Shown: positions 46,687 through 59,496, counted from the stretch's first letter. The stretch: 64,000 nucleotides of DNA from Heterobilharzia americana (GCA_944470555.2 OX104130.1:42069491-42133490); one strand, 5' to 3'. The notes: generated by a model from the letters alone, not told the origin. Numbers and translations are program-made.

Positions 46687-46893
46687 TTGCTAAGTCACTG
46701 TGTTACTGAAAGAAGTTGTGGTGATCTATACGCATACATCGAGCCAGCGAGTTCTATGATTCCCCGTTTGTATAAGATATCAAAATTTTACAAAGCTAAC
46801 ATACCCCTTCGTTCAATCACAAACATTTCTGAATCATCTTGCCATATATTTGCACGACGGCTGACTGAAATCCTTCAGTCTGCAAGAAAATGA
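46687..46893 (+). pseudogene. Penelope-like pre-RT coding block
   Basis: Open frame with the PRLYKISK...NIPLRS segment, equivalent to the PRxYGLPKxHKxxxPLRPI block of Penelope RT. The block is complete but isolated from the next by stops. Confidence 0.75.
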
Positions 46894-46964
46894 ACTGATA
46901 ACTACTGTCTATGTGACACTTTTAGACCTGTTGACCACAAGAAAGTTGAGCTTATGAACATGGG

Positions 46965-47240
46965 ATGTCAGTTGATGTCAAATCACTTTTCACTAACGTT
47001 CTGTCTACCAAAACCATCTCCTTCTTATGCAAATATAAAGATGGCAAACCGACTTTTGGAGTAGTGATCTACCACCTTAAAGAATTAACAATTAAACGGT
47101 TCAGTGGATCCCCACTACTTTCCGTGCTATCAGGATACATTATAGTCAGTTTGGAGAAACCATCGTTGAAATTAGAGATTGATAGTTTTCAGCTGTGCAA
47201 AAAGTACATTGATAATAATTTAACTATCCGTGACAGTTAG
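46965..47240 (+). pseudogene. Penelope-like RT palm remnant
   Basis: Frame containing motif A (SVDVKSLFTNV), the GSPLLSVLSGY block and the altered active site YIDN. The second catalytic aspartate of YVDD is replaced by N, and part of the segment between motif A and GSPL is missing. Confidence 0.8.
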
Positions 47241-47959
47241 GTTGAAATGAATGATATTCTGCAGGTATTCATTAGCAGGCAATCAGCATTCTAATTCACT
47301 CTTAAGGTTAAAGATGAATTTAAATTCAACTTTCCTAAAGTACAGTTCACAAGAAAGCCAATGAAACATTAAGGAGACCAATTCACAGAAAACCAATGTG
47401 GAATGGTCAGCTGACGAACTTTCATAGTGGGGTACCAACTAGTCGCAGAAGGGATCTGATTATATCTCTTGCCACTAAAATAAATGAATCTACACCCACG
47501 AAGTGATCGAAAGGGAAATATCTCTTCTAAGGGACATTCTCATTCATAATGGATTGTTATACTGACAGCAAAGCACTTCTACTTTTTCATAAGTGAAGTA
47601 TAAGTATCAACCGAAATAGTAGGTCTACCCGCTCCAGTTAAATTTTCGATAAAAATATCAAACCAAAACCTCGAGAATTGAACACGACCACCGTTTGGAG
47701 AACAATGCTTTATATGAGTCAAAATTTCAAGATTTACTTTACTGCCCACACTGTGAACGGGAGACTATCGAACTTTATAAGACTTTTTTGGCATAAACGC
47801 TATGATTAGTATTCTGCTGTCACTCAATGTTTTCTGATAGCCACCGTTTTCACATATCAATCCACCTGCGCTTGTGAAACCGGGTAATTGGTCCTAAGAT
47901 GTGACTATTAGTTAAACGAATTCAGGAGTACTATCCCGTATGGTTACTAAGAGGTTACT

Positions 47960-48178
47960 GTGGGTCATAAGGAGTGCTATATCTTAACATGTCTTGATCA
48001 TGGGTCATCATCTCAAAAACCGTATCATTCAAAGTCATTCATAGGGAGGAAAAAGACCTTCCAAAGGCTGTTTGTCAACATTCTCTGTACTGCAGACGTT
48101 CTGGCCATCCATGTAGATAAGCCTGATGTTTGCACACAAAAGAAAGTTGTTCAACCACTTCTCCTTTCATGGCTTTAG
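47960..48178 (+). pseudogene. Penelope-like C-terminal block
   Basis: 72-codon frame ending FVNILCTADVLAIHVDKPDV and CTQKKVVQPLLLSW, the C terminus of schistosome Penelope-like proteins downstream of GIY-YIG (by my recollection of the family). It ends at TAG near 48178. Confidence 0.65.
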
Positions 48179-48180
48179 TT

Positions 48181-48736
48181 TCCAGTCTTTGAAATCCCCT
48201 CCTTTTATCTATTCTGCTACTTTTACTATTGTTTCTTGTTTCTAGGCTCTTTTTGATCACAGTTTAGTTATTGAATATTTTGTCATGCTACAAAACTCAT
48301 CCAAAAATAGTAATTTTTATAAAACTCTAGTTATATTTCCGTTACTCTTCACCACTCTTCACAATTACTGGCTTTAAGGATTGCTTATTTATTGACTCTA
48401 TTTTTGTTGCCGTATTTGACAAACCACTTACAACTGTCAAACCTAAACACAATAAAAATGCATAGATTTGGGATTGCATAGCTCTCCACTGAAATATTTG
48501 TTATTTTCATGTCCTGGTGGGTAAATTTAGGTTACGGATTTCTTTAGGTGGATAAAATTAATAACTTATCATTAAAAGAATATTTTCCTACTAGGTAAAA
48601 TATGGAATATGTCTTCTCAGAAACTACGAAATTGTAGTGATGAAATGTTGAATCGAATTGGGATCAAACTAACTTAAATTTTCCACAAGCACAAAATACA
48701 TAAAAAGCTTGTATAGAGGGGCTTTGGATACAAAGC
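48181..48736. other. AT-rich stretch, no feature seen
   Basis: Spacer between the Penelope-like remnant and the RTE insertion. Confidence 0.5.
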
Positions 48737-48752
48737 TTAGGTTTTACCACTA
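48737..48752. repeat. RTE target-site duplication, left copy
   Basis: TTAGGTTTTACCACTA, identical to 52076-52091 and immediately outside the 3' tail of the RTE element. Confidence 0.9.
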
Positions 48753-48767
48753 TTATTATTATAATTA

Positions 48768-49117
48768 CTAGTCCCTTGGGTTCCTAATGGAACATAGGGC
48801 TTCACTAGCACGTCTCCAGTGACCTCTGTTCTCTGAGATCTTTTGAACCTGGTCCCACGACAGCCCACAACCTCTCATTTCCTCCTCGCACGATCTCCTC
48901 CATGTCACCCTGGCCACATACGCCCAACTCGTCGCTTCCCATGGGGATTCCACTCGAGCAACTGGCCCAGAGCGTGATGTCCCCACTCGGCCTTCTCAGT
49001 GCATGTCCAATCCATCTCCACTTCCACCTGCATATTTGTTGCGTGATAGGTTCTTGGTTGATTCGTTCCCAGAGCTCCTTGTTGCTTATTCTTTCTGGCC
49101 ATCTGATCTTCAGTCAC
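48768..49117 (-). pseudogene. RTE C-terminal region
   Basis: Frames with LGTNQPRTYHATNMQVEV and HHALGQLLEWNPHGKRR, followed by a second frame with GPVARVESPWEATSWAYVAR. The frame changes within the region, as in the nested copy. Confidence 0.7.
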
Positions 49118-49709
49118 CAGCCGGCGTTAGCAGTTGTTGATGAATATCTGTAGTTTGTTGGAAATCCCTTTCGTAACGCGCCAAGTCTCTCAACCATACA
49201 GAAGCACTGACTTGACGTTGGCGTTCAAAATCCGGATCTCGTTCACGCTTTGTGCTGAGTGCAGAAGATCTCCACACTGGTTTCAGGCTAATGAAGGCCT
49301 GTCTTGCTTTTCCGATTCTGGCTTTGACATCCTCGTCTGTCCCGCCTGTAGATGAAACAGTGCTGCCTAGATAGGTGAAGGAGGTTACCTCCCTTAAGTT
49401 TCTCCCGTTTATGGTGACTGCAGTTTGTTGTTGGTGCGGTATCTTCATCACTTCTGTCTTCTCTATATTCACCTGAACTCCCGTCTTCGCTGCCTCTTCT
49501 GCCAACTTGTTAGTTTTTGCCTGCAGGTCATCAAGTTTGTGTGACATCAGGCACAAGTCATCAGCGAAATCCAAGTCTTCTAGGTTCTTTTTCGTCGTCC
49601 AGCGTATCCCCCTCTTCTCACTCCCCACTGTTTGCTGCATGATCCAGTCGACCACAATCAGGAATATCATGGGGGATAGTAGGCAACCTTGTTTCACTCC
49701 TGTCTTCAC
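49110..49709 (-). pseudogene. RTE reverse transcriptase, palm and thumb
   Basis: 199-codon frame with motif B KTGVKQGCLLSPMIFLIVVD, the catalytic FADD (complement of 49557-49568) in LDFADDLCLMSHKLDD, then GVQVNIEKTEVMKI and SFTYLGSTVSSTGGTDED. This is the best preserved RT segment here. Upstream RT is in another frame because of a 5-base GTGAA-type duplication near 49704-49717. Confidence 0.88.
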
Positions 49710-49867
49710 TTCACTGCAAAGGCATCACTGAGCTTCCCATTGTGAATTACTTGGCTGGCATGTGGCATCTTCATATAGTTGTTGAATGAGGCTTATAAAG
49801 GTTTGCAGTTTCGTAGTAATGAAGCAGTTTCCAAATTACCTCTCAGTCGACGCTGTCAAAGGTTTTC

Positions 49868-50641
49868 TCAAAGTCGATAAAGTTGAGGTTTAGAGTTGAC
49901 TGCTATTCTATACTCTGTTCTATGATGATGCGTAGTGCAGCATTGCAATTTGATCTGCACATGATTTGTACTTCCTGAATCCAGCCAGCCAGCCTGTTCC
50001 GGTCGTAGTTTTGAATTCAGTGCATCCTTTAGCCTCTCCAGGATGATGTGGCCTAATATTTTGCTTGCTCTATGTGAACAGGAGAGTGATTCCGTGCCAG
50101 TTCTTGCAAACACTGAGGTCTCCCTTCCTCAGGTGTTTGACAACATAACTCTTCTTCCAATCAATGGCCAGGTACCTTCCCTCCCTTCCACACCTCCTGC
50201 AACAGTGGTGTGGTGTGAGCATGTCCGCTGTTGTCTGTTGTCTGTGTCTGTTCTCAGTGCTTCTGGCGGGATCATATCTGGTCCTGCTGCTTTCCCGCAT
50301 TTCAGTAGCTTTGTGGCGTTCAGGACTTCCACTTTTGTCGGAGGATTTATGTTTACTTGTAGTTCAGCGACTGCAGGTGGTATTTCTGGACGAAGTGCAG
50401 GTGGTGATGGTGGTCGATTCAAGAGCTTTTTGAAGTGGTCGGCCCATTGTTTCCTTTGTTTCTCTTCTTTCGTAATTAAATTTCCGTCATCATCTCTTAT
50501 TGGCTTCGTCTGCGTTGATTTCCTCCCAGATAGTAACCTGGTTATTTGACACAATGTTGTCAGGTCTCTCTTACCTGTAGCCTGTCTGTTCTGCTTCACT
50601 TGCCAGTGTGTCGTAGAAGTGTCTTTTGTCTTTCCGTGCAC
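49868..50641 (-). pseudogene. RTE linker and RT fingers
   Basis: The frame 50129-50641 carries GKRDLTTLCQITRLLSGRKS, QRKQWADHFKKLLNRP and EVLNATKLLKCGKAAGPDMI. The frame 49868-50113 carries ILGHIILERLKDALNSKLRP. Motif A (FEKTFDSVD-like) lies just below 49880 in a further frame. Confidence 0.8.
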
Positions 50642-51239
50642 TCTTCTTCACTTCTTTGTCCAGTGGTTTATACATTGTGCTCAGTTCCTCTCGTCGTTGA
50701 GCATCCTTGCACTGGTTTATCTTTTGCTTCACCATCCTCCTCTCCCTACTCTATCAGCCTCCATGTATCCATTGAGATCCATTCCTTCCTTGTCTTCTTC
50801 CCTCTTCCTTCCTAATACGGTTGTGCAGGTTTCTTTCCATATCTCTTTCAAAGACTTCCAGTGTTATTCCACACAGGTTCCTTCAGGGATGTTGCTCCAT
50901 ATCTCCCATTTTGTCTTGATGGCTGACGAAAAGATTTTCTGTGTAGTTTCATCCTTCAGTTTATGAGTGTTGTACTTGAATTGTGGTCTATCATCAGCTT
51001 CCTTGAAGGCTTTCAACCTAGTTTTGATGGTTTTTTGCACTGGATAGTGAGTTGTGTGAACCTACATCTGCTCCTCTTCTTCACCTTGTGTCAAGTAGAC
51101 TGCGTCTCCACTTTCTTCATATTGAGATGAAGTCGATCTGCTTTTTAGTGTAGTGTGTCAATCTGGTGTCTGATGAAATCCATGTCGTTTTGTGAATATC
51201 CTTGTGCTTGAACACACTGCCTCACCTCCAATCACCAAA

Positions 51240-51788
51240 TCATTGAATGCACAGAATTCTGAAAACAGTCTCGTTCATCACCTCATGGAGCGCTTCTCGG
51301 TCCATGGTTAGTTCTCTTCCTGTGTTGTCCGTTCCCAGTTTGGTATTCATGTCGCCCATTAGAATTTTGATATCACCAACTGAGGTCTTGTCCAGTGTTG
51401 ATTGCAGTTGTCTGTAGAATTCCTCCTTTTTCTCTTGCTCTGCATTATTTGTAGGTGCATAGAGTAGCATTGTATGATTGTGACCTTACTTCCTTCCATT
51501 TGAGTTGAATCTTAGTGTCATGATCCTGGAGGAGATTGGTCCCCATTGCATGAGAGCCTTCGATGCTGTTGGGGACATCATGATATCCACTCCACAACTC
51601 AATGTGCTCGTGGTTGTCGTCTGGGTGACAATGTCGGAGTAGATTATTGATTCTCCAGTTGACAGTTTGGAGAGTCCACTCCCATTCCATCTGCTTTCAC
51701 GAATTCCAAGCACTTCGATATGATACCTCTTCATCTCGTTCGCAATCTGGGTTGCCTTGCTGGCTAGCCTCAAACATGGTGCGGACAT
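51240..51788 (-). pseudogene. RTE AP-endonuclease
   Basis: The frame 51486-51788 has MKRYHIEVLGIRESRWNGSG (the E of the I-x-E-S-R-W block is an endonuclease active-site residue) and VDIMMSPTASKALMQWGPIS. The frame 51240-51470 has MLLYAPTNNAEQEKKEEFYR and ILMGDMNTKLGTDNTGREL (the catalytic D-x-N). A frameshift near 51480 separates them. It is truncated after NETVF. Confidence 0.82.
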
Positions 51789-52075
51789 TCCATGTCCCCA
51801 CGTTTACCTTCGCTTTCATCGAGAGAGAGAAGACACATCGGCCCAGCTAATTGGCTTCCTGAAGGCAGGCTTTCACCAACTGGCGTCATTTCGCCTCTCC
51901 GATTCCTGCGAGGAATAAGTTTGTTATTATTTTTTATATATCATTTGTGCTTTGAAGTTTCTTTAACGGTTAGATTTGTTTTCCGGTGTAGGGTTGCTAG
52001 CCCTATGCCCAACCTTCCCTCTTTACCGGGGCTTAGGACCGTCTAGTAACTAGTGAACTAGTTAACCAGGCGAGG

Positions 52076-52091
52076 TTAGGTTTTACCACTA
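52076..52091. repeat. RTE target-site duplication, right copy
   Basis: TTAGGTTTTACCACTA, identical to 48737-48752, directly outside the element's 5' end. Confidence 0.9.
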
Positions 52092-55000
52092 CATACCTAT
52101 TACTCTGGATAACGAGGAGTGTGACAAAAACAAAGTTAGGATTCGCTTAACTTAATCCGATTTACCGCACAAACAAATGAGTTATGAAGAGTGTTTTTAG
52201 TGATCGATGGCTTCTGATGTACAGTCTTCAACAAACAAAAATAATAATGTTTAGTATCACTTTTCCGGGTGACACATTTACAAAGTTCACAATTATCAGC
52301 TTCAAAGGATTATATGAACCAAAAGATACCACACGAAGATGAACACCTGGCAAAATATTCTCAAGACACTTTCACGCATGTGTCCTCTCAATGGTACCAA
52401 TCGCAAGGGAATGAAATGAAAATAAACTACGATGCGGAACACTAAAGATCAGTTTTTTTATATATCAGTCACAAAACCACCTTCGATTAATAATTCCATT
52501 GCTCAAGCCCTCGTTAGCATCGTAACCAGGTTAAAAACAGCCTTTAGAAAGTCGTTATGAATAAATCTTATAGTATGTCTAGGAATTAAAGCTTCTATTC
52601 CAAAGGCTGTAGGCCTTCAATGGCCACATCTTCGGAAAATATCTAAGTGAGGCTGTAACATAGTAAATGAATGAGGTTTGTCTTTCAGTTCAGAATACTT
52701 CAGTTGACAAATTAGATAGAATATTCCCTAGAATTTGGTTAGCGATTAGCTTAATTTTGCAGAAAGCGGCCAGAATTCTTTTTCAGTTTCACGTATAACA
52801 GCCTGAATAAACTGTTGTTGTATAAAGGAATTTATAGACACGTAATAATAAATGAAGCGTTCAAGACGTTCAGTAGACGAGTCGAACTCATGTAAAAGTG
52901 AGAAGAATCACTCATATCTTTCTTATGTAAATTGATCAAAGTGGTTGCTTCTTTCAGAGAACCATTCTTCAAATCTGCTACGAAAATTCCAGCAAATTTT
53001 TGGCCTATTTGATACCACATACTGCCTGCCTTTTGCTACATAACTTATACTTCAATCCGAAGTATGCAATGAATGGTTTAATCTAAATTTTATAAGACGT
53101 AATATTGTCACATGGATAACAAGGCATATCTACTAGCTACTTTTCATTCGCAAAGTATAAGCCTCAGCCGAAGTAGTGGATTTATTCGCTTCAGTTATTT
53201 CTTCAACATAGGCAATACGGTAATGTGTACCTGAACTCATGCTCAAATAAGTAGGATCTCACTGATTCAACAATTCCTGAGAATAATTTCATTATTGAGA
53301 GGTAAGTTGAACTAGGCATATCCAGTACTGCACTATAGGTAGAATCATTTTACCAGTCTTTTGCCCAATTCAAACTGAATATTTCTGAACAGGAATTCCC
53401 AAGATTTTCCTGCATACGTATAAAATGATGACTAATTTTAAATATGCGTCTCTCAGTGGCTTCTTATTAACCTCATATTAGGCTATTGTTGCTTAGTCTA
53501 CTCACTGATATTATACTCAGTCCCCTACTACTGTTGTGAATCTTAAGTTTTATATTACCTTCCAATAATTCAAAAACCATATTTGATGTTTTTAATACCG
53601 TTCAATGCAGAATGTCTTGGTCATATGCTATGGAACTATTTGTTACCTTAATTAACTACAAATTGTACCTGAAACACCAGTATTATCTTCAGATTGTAGT
53701 TAAATACACAACAACTTCATTTGATATAACCATGAAACAGTCATTAGAACTAATATGAACCACAACAGGTTATTTTGATGGTCCTATGTGAAATTGCATT
53801 AGCTTGATTGAGAACGTTGAATGCCGAAAAATAAACGATTCTTATTATGTGATAAGGTATAAGCTGACGCGCAACAATGGACTTAAATTCCTTTTTTGCT
53901 TTTTTTTTTACATCAAATAGATAAAAAAATTCAATATAATCATTGCCAATTATATATCATCTCTAATTATTGATTCATTTTTATTGTCGTTGTTGTTGTC
54001 CACTATGGTGAAAGGAAGTTGATTATAGTCAATTAACCATTCATTAAATACGATTAGCTTTGGTATAAAATTAAGTCTATCTCTTCATCTTAAGTTAATA
54101 ACTTACCTGCTTATGTTCAGCTACAGTTGTGCATTTTATATGTCCAAACAACCAGGAATTTTGTTCCAGTAAACAGACAAAAAGAAACTTTAATTACTCC
54201 ACGCACACACGCAGAGTACAGATGCCTGACAGTACACTAAACCCAAGCTAAATTAGGATATTCGTAAACACTTTAATTCGATGTGATTTTAAGTGTTACC
54301 TATTTATTGTCCTCAATATAATGACTGACATCAAGCAATGAGGTGAATTTCAGCTCAACTAAAGTGAGTTTATTGCATTTTGACTATTATTTTAGCCAAA
54401 AGCAGTATCCACAAGTCAACTATATGGTATGGACGAAACTGGAAAATACAATAGGCTTATTCCTGTAGGCTTTCAGAAACCTAAGATACGCGGAAAAAGG
54501 TTTTATTTTAGGAGTGGTGAATTGAAACTAATCTGTTTGAATAACCACACCATGATATTGGTTGCTTCTCTAATATCATTGGGACGAAGCCGAAGAACCT
54601 ACTGATGCTGGTGAAAGAAATCGGAACGTTGTTTGTAAAGCTTTTCAGAGTGAGAGAATCAAATCTTTTCAGTCATTTTAAGCACAACAACAGAATTTGT
54701 TTGCACTTTATTTTCATTCTTCTTAAGAAAATATACTTCCCTAATCCAATTATTTCTTCCTTGAACATATGGCTTCCGTTGGCACAGTTCATTTAAGCAC
54801 GCTTATGAGAGGAACTATTAAGTCAGCAGTACTATTTATTGTCCATATCCGCAACTCTTATCACCATATCAATAGTCAAACAATAATGAAAGTTTAGTCC
54901 AGCAAAATGTGTACTATATGATAAACTAATTACATCTACACCTTAAAAGTTGCTAATTGCATACGACTAATCAATATCAATCAGCACCATCACTATCAAT

Positions 55001-57154
55001 AATTTGTGTGTGGTAATTTTTTTTACTTGATGATTTCTACTATTAATAGGAAGCGAACAACATTAGAATAACCATATATTACAGTTAATTAGTGTTTACA
55101 TCATACATGTAAGTTTAACTAGTTGCCAACCTACAGGTTCATTAAAATGATATATATGCCCCAATCTTCTAAGATGCAAGTTTAAAATCACTTCATGATT
55201 TCAGATGCATATCGTGCACAAATACCTTGACAGTACTGGTGATATCTTTTGTATATCATTTAATGCTGAAAGTAAAAATAGTTTCATCAGGCATATTTTC
55301 CCTTACCTCATTACTAATTCGTATGAGGACAATGAAAAAGTAGTTTTTCTTCTGAACTCATTTTTGTTGAATCATGTTCCATGAAATGTCGACAGCATGG
55401 AGTCTAATCTAATCAATCGGGACAAAAGATACCTGATTTTGCTAAGTTAAATGGTTTATCTTAAAAATATTATAATACCTGGCAAAATAACTAGTTGGAT
55501 ATTGTCACTAAAAATTAATTCCTCATATATGACAGTTTTTATGCATTAGCAGAGATATTATGAAGATCCAGTTTAACAAGCTATAGCCAACCGTCGTTAT
55601 GCAGTTTTTAATTAGAAATACTGCCTTCAGGGAGATTTAATGTGTTTTGTAAGCTGACTTTCAGTGTTTGACAAGAAAATGATGAATGCTGCTAAATTTC
55701 TTCGAGTAAATACTTCGTACCTACAAGATTTCTTGTGAATACCTTTTCTCCATTATTTCCTTGCCAAAAAGTGTTGAAAAAACCTCTTACACCTTTACGA
55801 TCACATTTCTGTATTTGACAGTGTGTGGTATGTACAGAAATATTATTTCCTTCATAATAGGTGGCAGATTGTCTGCAGATTCTGAACTTACTACTCTCTT
55901 CTAACTTAGTGTATACGTAAGATATTTCTTAGTGTACGATTTGCGAGTTAAATATGGAAACACGCGAAATGTTCTTCACTACTAGAGAAAAACGAAAAGT
56001 TGATTGGCACCTTGGTCTGATAAAGTCTGTAAAAGTTTTGCATTAAATTTTTTATTAATCATCTTGTTAAAAATCTCCAGAGAAATGAATAACGTATTAC
56101 TTGAACCGATCATTGAATGGAACAATTAAGGAAGTTCAAAATACGTAATTCAGGTTAGTTAATTTAGTGTCCTAATGAGAAGAATATTTTTTGTATAACC
56201 TGAAAATTTTATTCACCGTGTTCTTCGGGTAATTCTACGTGTAGTATGAAGTCAATAAATATTTGACAGTCCGGCTGTGAGTAATCTAACAGTTTGTTTA
56301 CTGAAGTAAATTGGCTTCTAAGTAGGTATTCACAATAAAATTAGGGCATGAGTTAGAAGAAATTGTCCCTTTCTTTGTGACCACTTTACCAACCTTCCTC
56401 TTTCAGTAACAGAAGGAAATCACAGAGTAAGTTACTCAGTATACAATATTTATCGCTCAGTAGTAAACGTTTTTCGCATGATACTGTTAATAGATTATGA
56501 AGAAATATCTTTACCACTTTAAGGCCATAGCCACTATATGCTTCTAATAGTTGATCTGAACAAAATGTATAACATCTAAAATTTACATGCGAAAAGCATT
56601 ATGCGCAAAGTGGTCAAAGACATCTTCGATGATGTTAAGTGTAGGATAACACAATGAAACTAAGGAATCCCAGAAATATCACATTATACACTAGCACTCT
56701 GCCTAACTGAATAAAAAGTTATTCTGTTTACTGGTATATAATTAAATGTATTATCTTACCAAGATGCTTCAGCCAACCGGACAAAATCATACTTTACTAA
56801 AAGCTTATTACCATTATCCAATATATGCACTGACGCCTGTCATTGAGATATGCAATCATATTTTTTTCGAAATAAGTGACTCAAAACACGGTTAATTTTA
56901 CAGAAGATATTCCACAGTATGCGTCTGATGAAGGTGACTGACAGTTAAGTTTGTATTTCTTGTCCAGTTAAACTGTAGTCAACTCTATAGGAAATGCAAA
57001 TGCTTTGAATAGTAGATTTTCGTTTAAATCATAAATAGTATATCTAGAAAGCACGCTGCAATGGCTACCATCTAAAGGTTATGTTGTGCTTCTAGTGTAT
57101 ACACAACACTACATACAAGCATACATAGGTTTTCTGTTATTTGCTTTCTATCAG
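52092..57154. other. AT-rich stretch; weak signals only
   Basis: About 60 bases near 53145-53205 (GTATAAGCCTCAGCCGAAGT and onward) resemble 47595-47655 of the Penelope-like element and may be a fragment. A minus-strand frame at 52832-53020 looks protein-like but has no clear splice sites. Nothing else is seen. Confidence 0.3.
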
Positions 57155-57285
57155 TTATTCTATGAAATAAATTCCTCTATCGTGGTTGCATATCAAAGAA
57201 AATGGAACATTTTGGTAGAAAAAGCCCTCGATGAAAATTCTGAATTTCAGTATCTAGAGATACCTTTCTTACAGTATATTTTTTA
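57155..57285 (+). CDS. Weak exon candidate
   Basis: A strong acceptor (pyrimidine-rich, ending TTGCTTTCTATCAG) precedes a short open frame. The frame reads INSSIVVAYQRKWNILVEK and LDENSEFQYLEIPFLQYIF, then TAA. It could be a small terminal exon. There is no family match. Confidence 0.2.
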
Positions 57286-59192
57286 AGTCACTCTTGCTTA
57301 CATCTGATATCATGAAGTTTCTCGAACAACAAACATATTGTAACCTACCTGAATTCCAAAATCGACGATTAATATTACATGGAAACTGTTGTCTAGGTAT
57401 TATTATTATCTGACACAAGAAGTCGATTTTAATGAAGAATGAAAAAAGAAGTGAAGTGAATGAAACCATCATAAGTATGACAAAATATTTTACTGAGATC
57501 CTTTGTTCTCAAACCACGAGTACGCAATAACTGCATAAGATACCAACAATTTCCAAGTACGTTTTACTTTCAAGAGTCCACAGGAATATTTGTTGACACC
57601 GCCTGCTATCTCCTGGTATGGACAGGTTATCACAACTTGATCTAAAGATCCCATAGCTATTACACCCACTAGTTGAGTCATTTTTCACCTTGAGACAGTG
57701 TTCTTAACAGAATACATAGGCACTATGGTGGGATAATCACGCGTAGTCACTTGCTGGTTTTGACAGCTTATGAGGGGCTATCTTTGATTCAGGGAATAAA
57801 CCCTTCACTAATGCACCAGCACCTAAGATCCCTCATATTTTGGATATTTTTAGGGGAAATTACTTCAAGTAAATGGAAAATTTTGAATTATAAAACAACT
57901 GCAAAACACAATAATACTTGTGACTGCTCTGGCAAATGTTAGTGAAAGCTGTAAATTATAATTGTGATTCAGTAATTTTAACCTTTACAATCTCAAATTT
58001 GTACTAGTAATCCCATTCTCTACTAACTACTTTGATTGAGAGTTAATTTGTATTTTCCTCATAAAAAAAATTAAAACGTATCACCAAAAAATCTTTTGAC
58101 TTTCAACAACAATGAGCGCACATCAATCAGCATCGAACAGAACTTTCAGTCGAGTGCGACTTATAAAAAACAGCATGATATGACATCGTATTCATTTTTC
58201 GTTGAGTGTTTACTCAGTAGGATTGGGAGATAAAAATATGTTGAATTGCCTCTGACGTCCTGAACTGAATTCGCTAACTGGAGTATTGACGATAACTAGC
58301 GAAATACATTTCATCAGTGTATGCATTATTAAATATGTCAAAAACACAAAAAGATATATAAGTAATATTTGTCTGAAGTGGGATAGTAGTTTCGTCCTTC
58401 TGCATGGATCAGTCACCATGAGATCAATTGACTTCTAGGTAAAAATATATGAATAAAACATAATTGTGTGGTCTTGATTCCGAAAGAATACTCTTACCCG
58501 ATTAAAATAATCGGTCATCGTCGTTTTATTTTCCAAATTTCACTGCAGATGATGAAAATCTACCTTCTTACTAATCATGTTCGCATAAAGGTATAGAGAT
58601 TGTGAAATCCGTCTAATAAGTTTCCACGAAATCTCACATTATTGACAAACTAAAAACTAACACCGATTATTTTCAATTTATCAGCAGACTAATTCATCCA
58701 ATTTATATATATATACCGTTGAGCAAAAAGTATATTCATTAGGTTCACAAGTGTTGTTATTTTGACTTGTTAGGGTGGGGTAAAATAAGGACTCACTGAT
58801 AAACGTATTTTGAATTTTTATCTGAAAATTTATATTGTTTGTTTACAAATTGTTCCGCAATAATTTTAGTTTATGGATAAAGACTTCATCCCAAAAGCAG
58901 TTTACAAAATCTTAAAATAATCATTAAGAAACAATTATCTGCATTCAGCCTTACATGATTACCTCGTGGATGATTCCGAGGCACGTACTTATTGTAACAC
59001 AATATCTGTTGATATCGACTAAGCCACCGTATCTAATACCGTTCCTGTAATTTTCCCCTACTGAGCGTCACATTTTTAACCGTCTAGTTCACAACTGCTT
59101 GATCTGGTGGTCAAAAACCACAGATTACATTTTTGTGGGTAACAGAGATTTAAAGCAGACGTCTTCTACCCGGATGCTTTTCTAATCATCAG
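57286..59192. other. AT-rich stretch, weak frames only
   Basis: A minus-strand ATG frame at 57681 (MTQLVGVIAMGSLDQVV...) reaches a possible GTAAAA donor near 57570; support is too weak to call it. The minus-strand frame at 58210-58419 is hydrophobic and unsupported. Confidence 0.3.
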
Positions 59193-59496
59193 TGTAGAGA
59201 TGCTATCAGAACCACTGTACAGTTGTGCAGAATGCCACTGCAACCAATTTTTTTATTACAAATACATTATTTTTCATGACCCAATTCAATTCATCCAGAC
59301 CGTGAATGAAACCTTTACGAATCTATTGGATATTGAATCTATAAACAGCTGTTTCCGTAGACGCATGTCACAGGGATTTCTTTATTTTGCGTTTGTGTCT
59401 AGTGATATTCATGAAAGTATATGGAGCCCCTGTAAGCAACTTTACAGGATAAACCAAATTGTCTGGCTAAACTCTGAAAATTCTGTCTACCTTTCG
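59193..59496 (+). CDS. Candidate internal exon, unknown protein
   Basis: The acceptor (CTTTTCTAATCATCAG) lies just before 59193. The frame is open through ATG at 59200 and HDPIQFIQTVNETFTNLLD, then FRRRMSQGFLYFAFVSSD. A plausible donor, TTTCG followed by GTAAAA, lies at 59497. The protein-like segment has seven cysteines, concentrated at its start (CAECHC). No family is recognised. The unspliced frame would stop at 59524-59526. Confidence 0.28.

Larger units (their letters stand above)
46600..48180 (+). mobile_element. Degraded Penelope-like element
   Basis: A longer plus-strand Penelope-like remnant. In order it has a pre-RT block IPRLYKISKFYKANIPLRSI (inside 46687-46893) and RT motif A SVDVKSLFTNV (from about 46968). 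GSPLLSVLSGYIIVSLEK follows, then the catalytic box mutated to YIDN (CKKYIDNNLTI, near 47205), then RKPM and MWNGQLTNFHSGVPTSRRR (near 47400-47450). A decayed GIY-YIG region with CACETG (near 47870) and RIQEYYPVWL follows, and a C-terminal block at 47960-48178. These are the conserved blocks of Penelope RT and endonuclease. Frameshifts separate most of them, so the element is dead. Confidence 0.85.
48753..52075 (-). mobile_element. Full-length RTE non-LTR retrotransposon, frame-broken
   Basis: A 3.32-kb element read from 52075 to 48753. It has a 5' end (CCTCGCCTGGTTAACTAG), AP endonuclease, linker, reverse transcriptase and a C-terminal region. The 3' tail of TAA-like units lies at 48753-48770. 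A perfect 16-bp duplication flanks it, proving a single insertion and giving exact ends. Its length agrees with RTE elements (about 3.3 kb). It is related to the SR2/RTE group of schistosomes, an inference from RT sequence and structure. Several frameshifts break the protein, so it cannot move on its own. Confidence 0.92.

Noticed and set aside
50043..50966. Plus-strand frames up to 168 codons
   Set aside because: Antisense shadows of RTE coding sequence.
53145..53205. Third Penelope-like fragment
   Set aside because: Only about 60 bases resemble 47595-47655, with no coding block around; too short to call.
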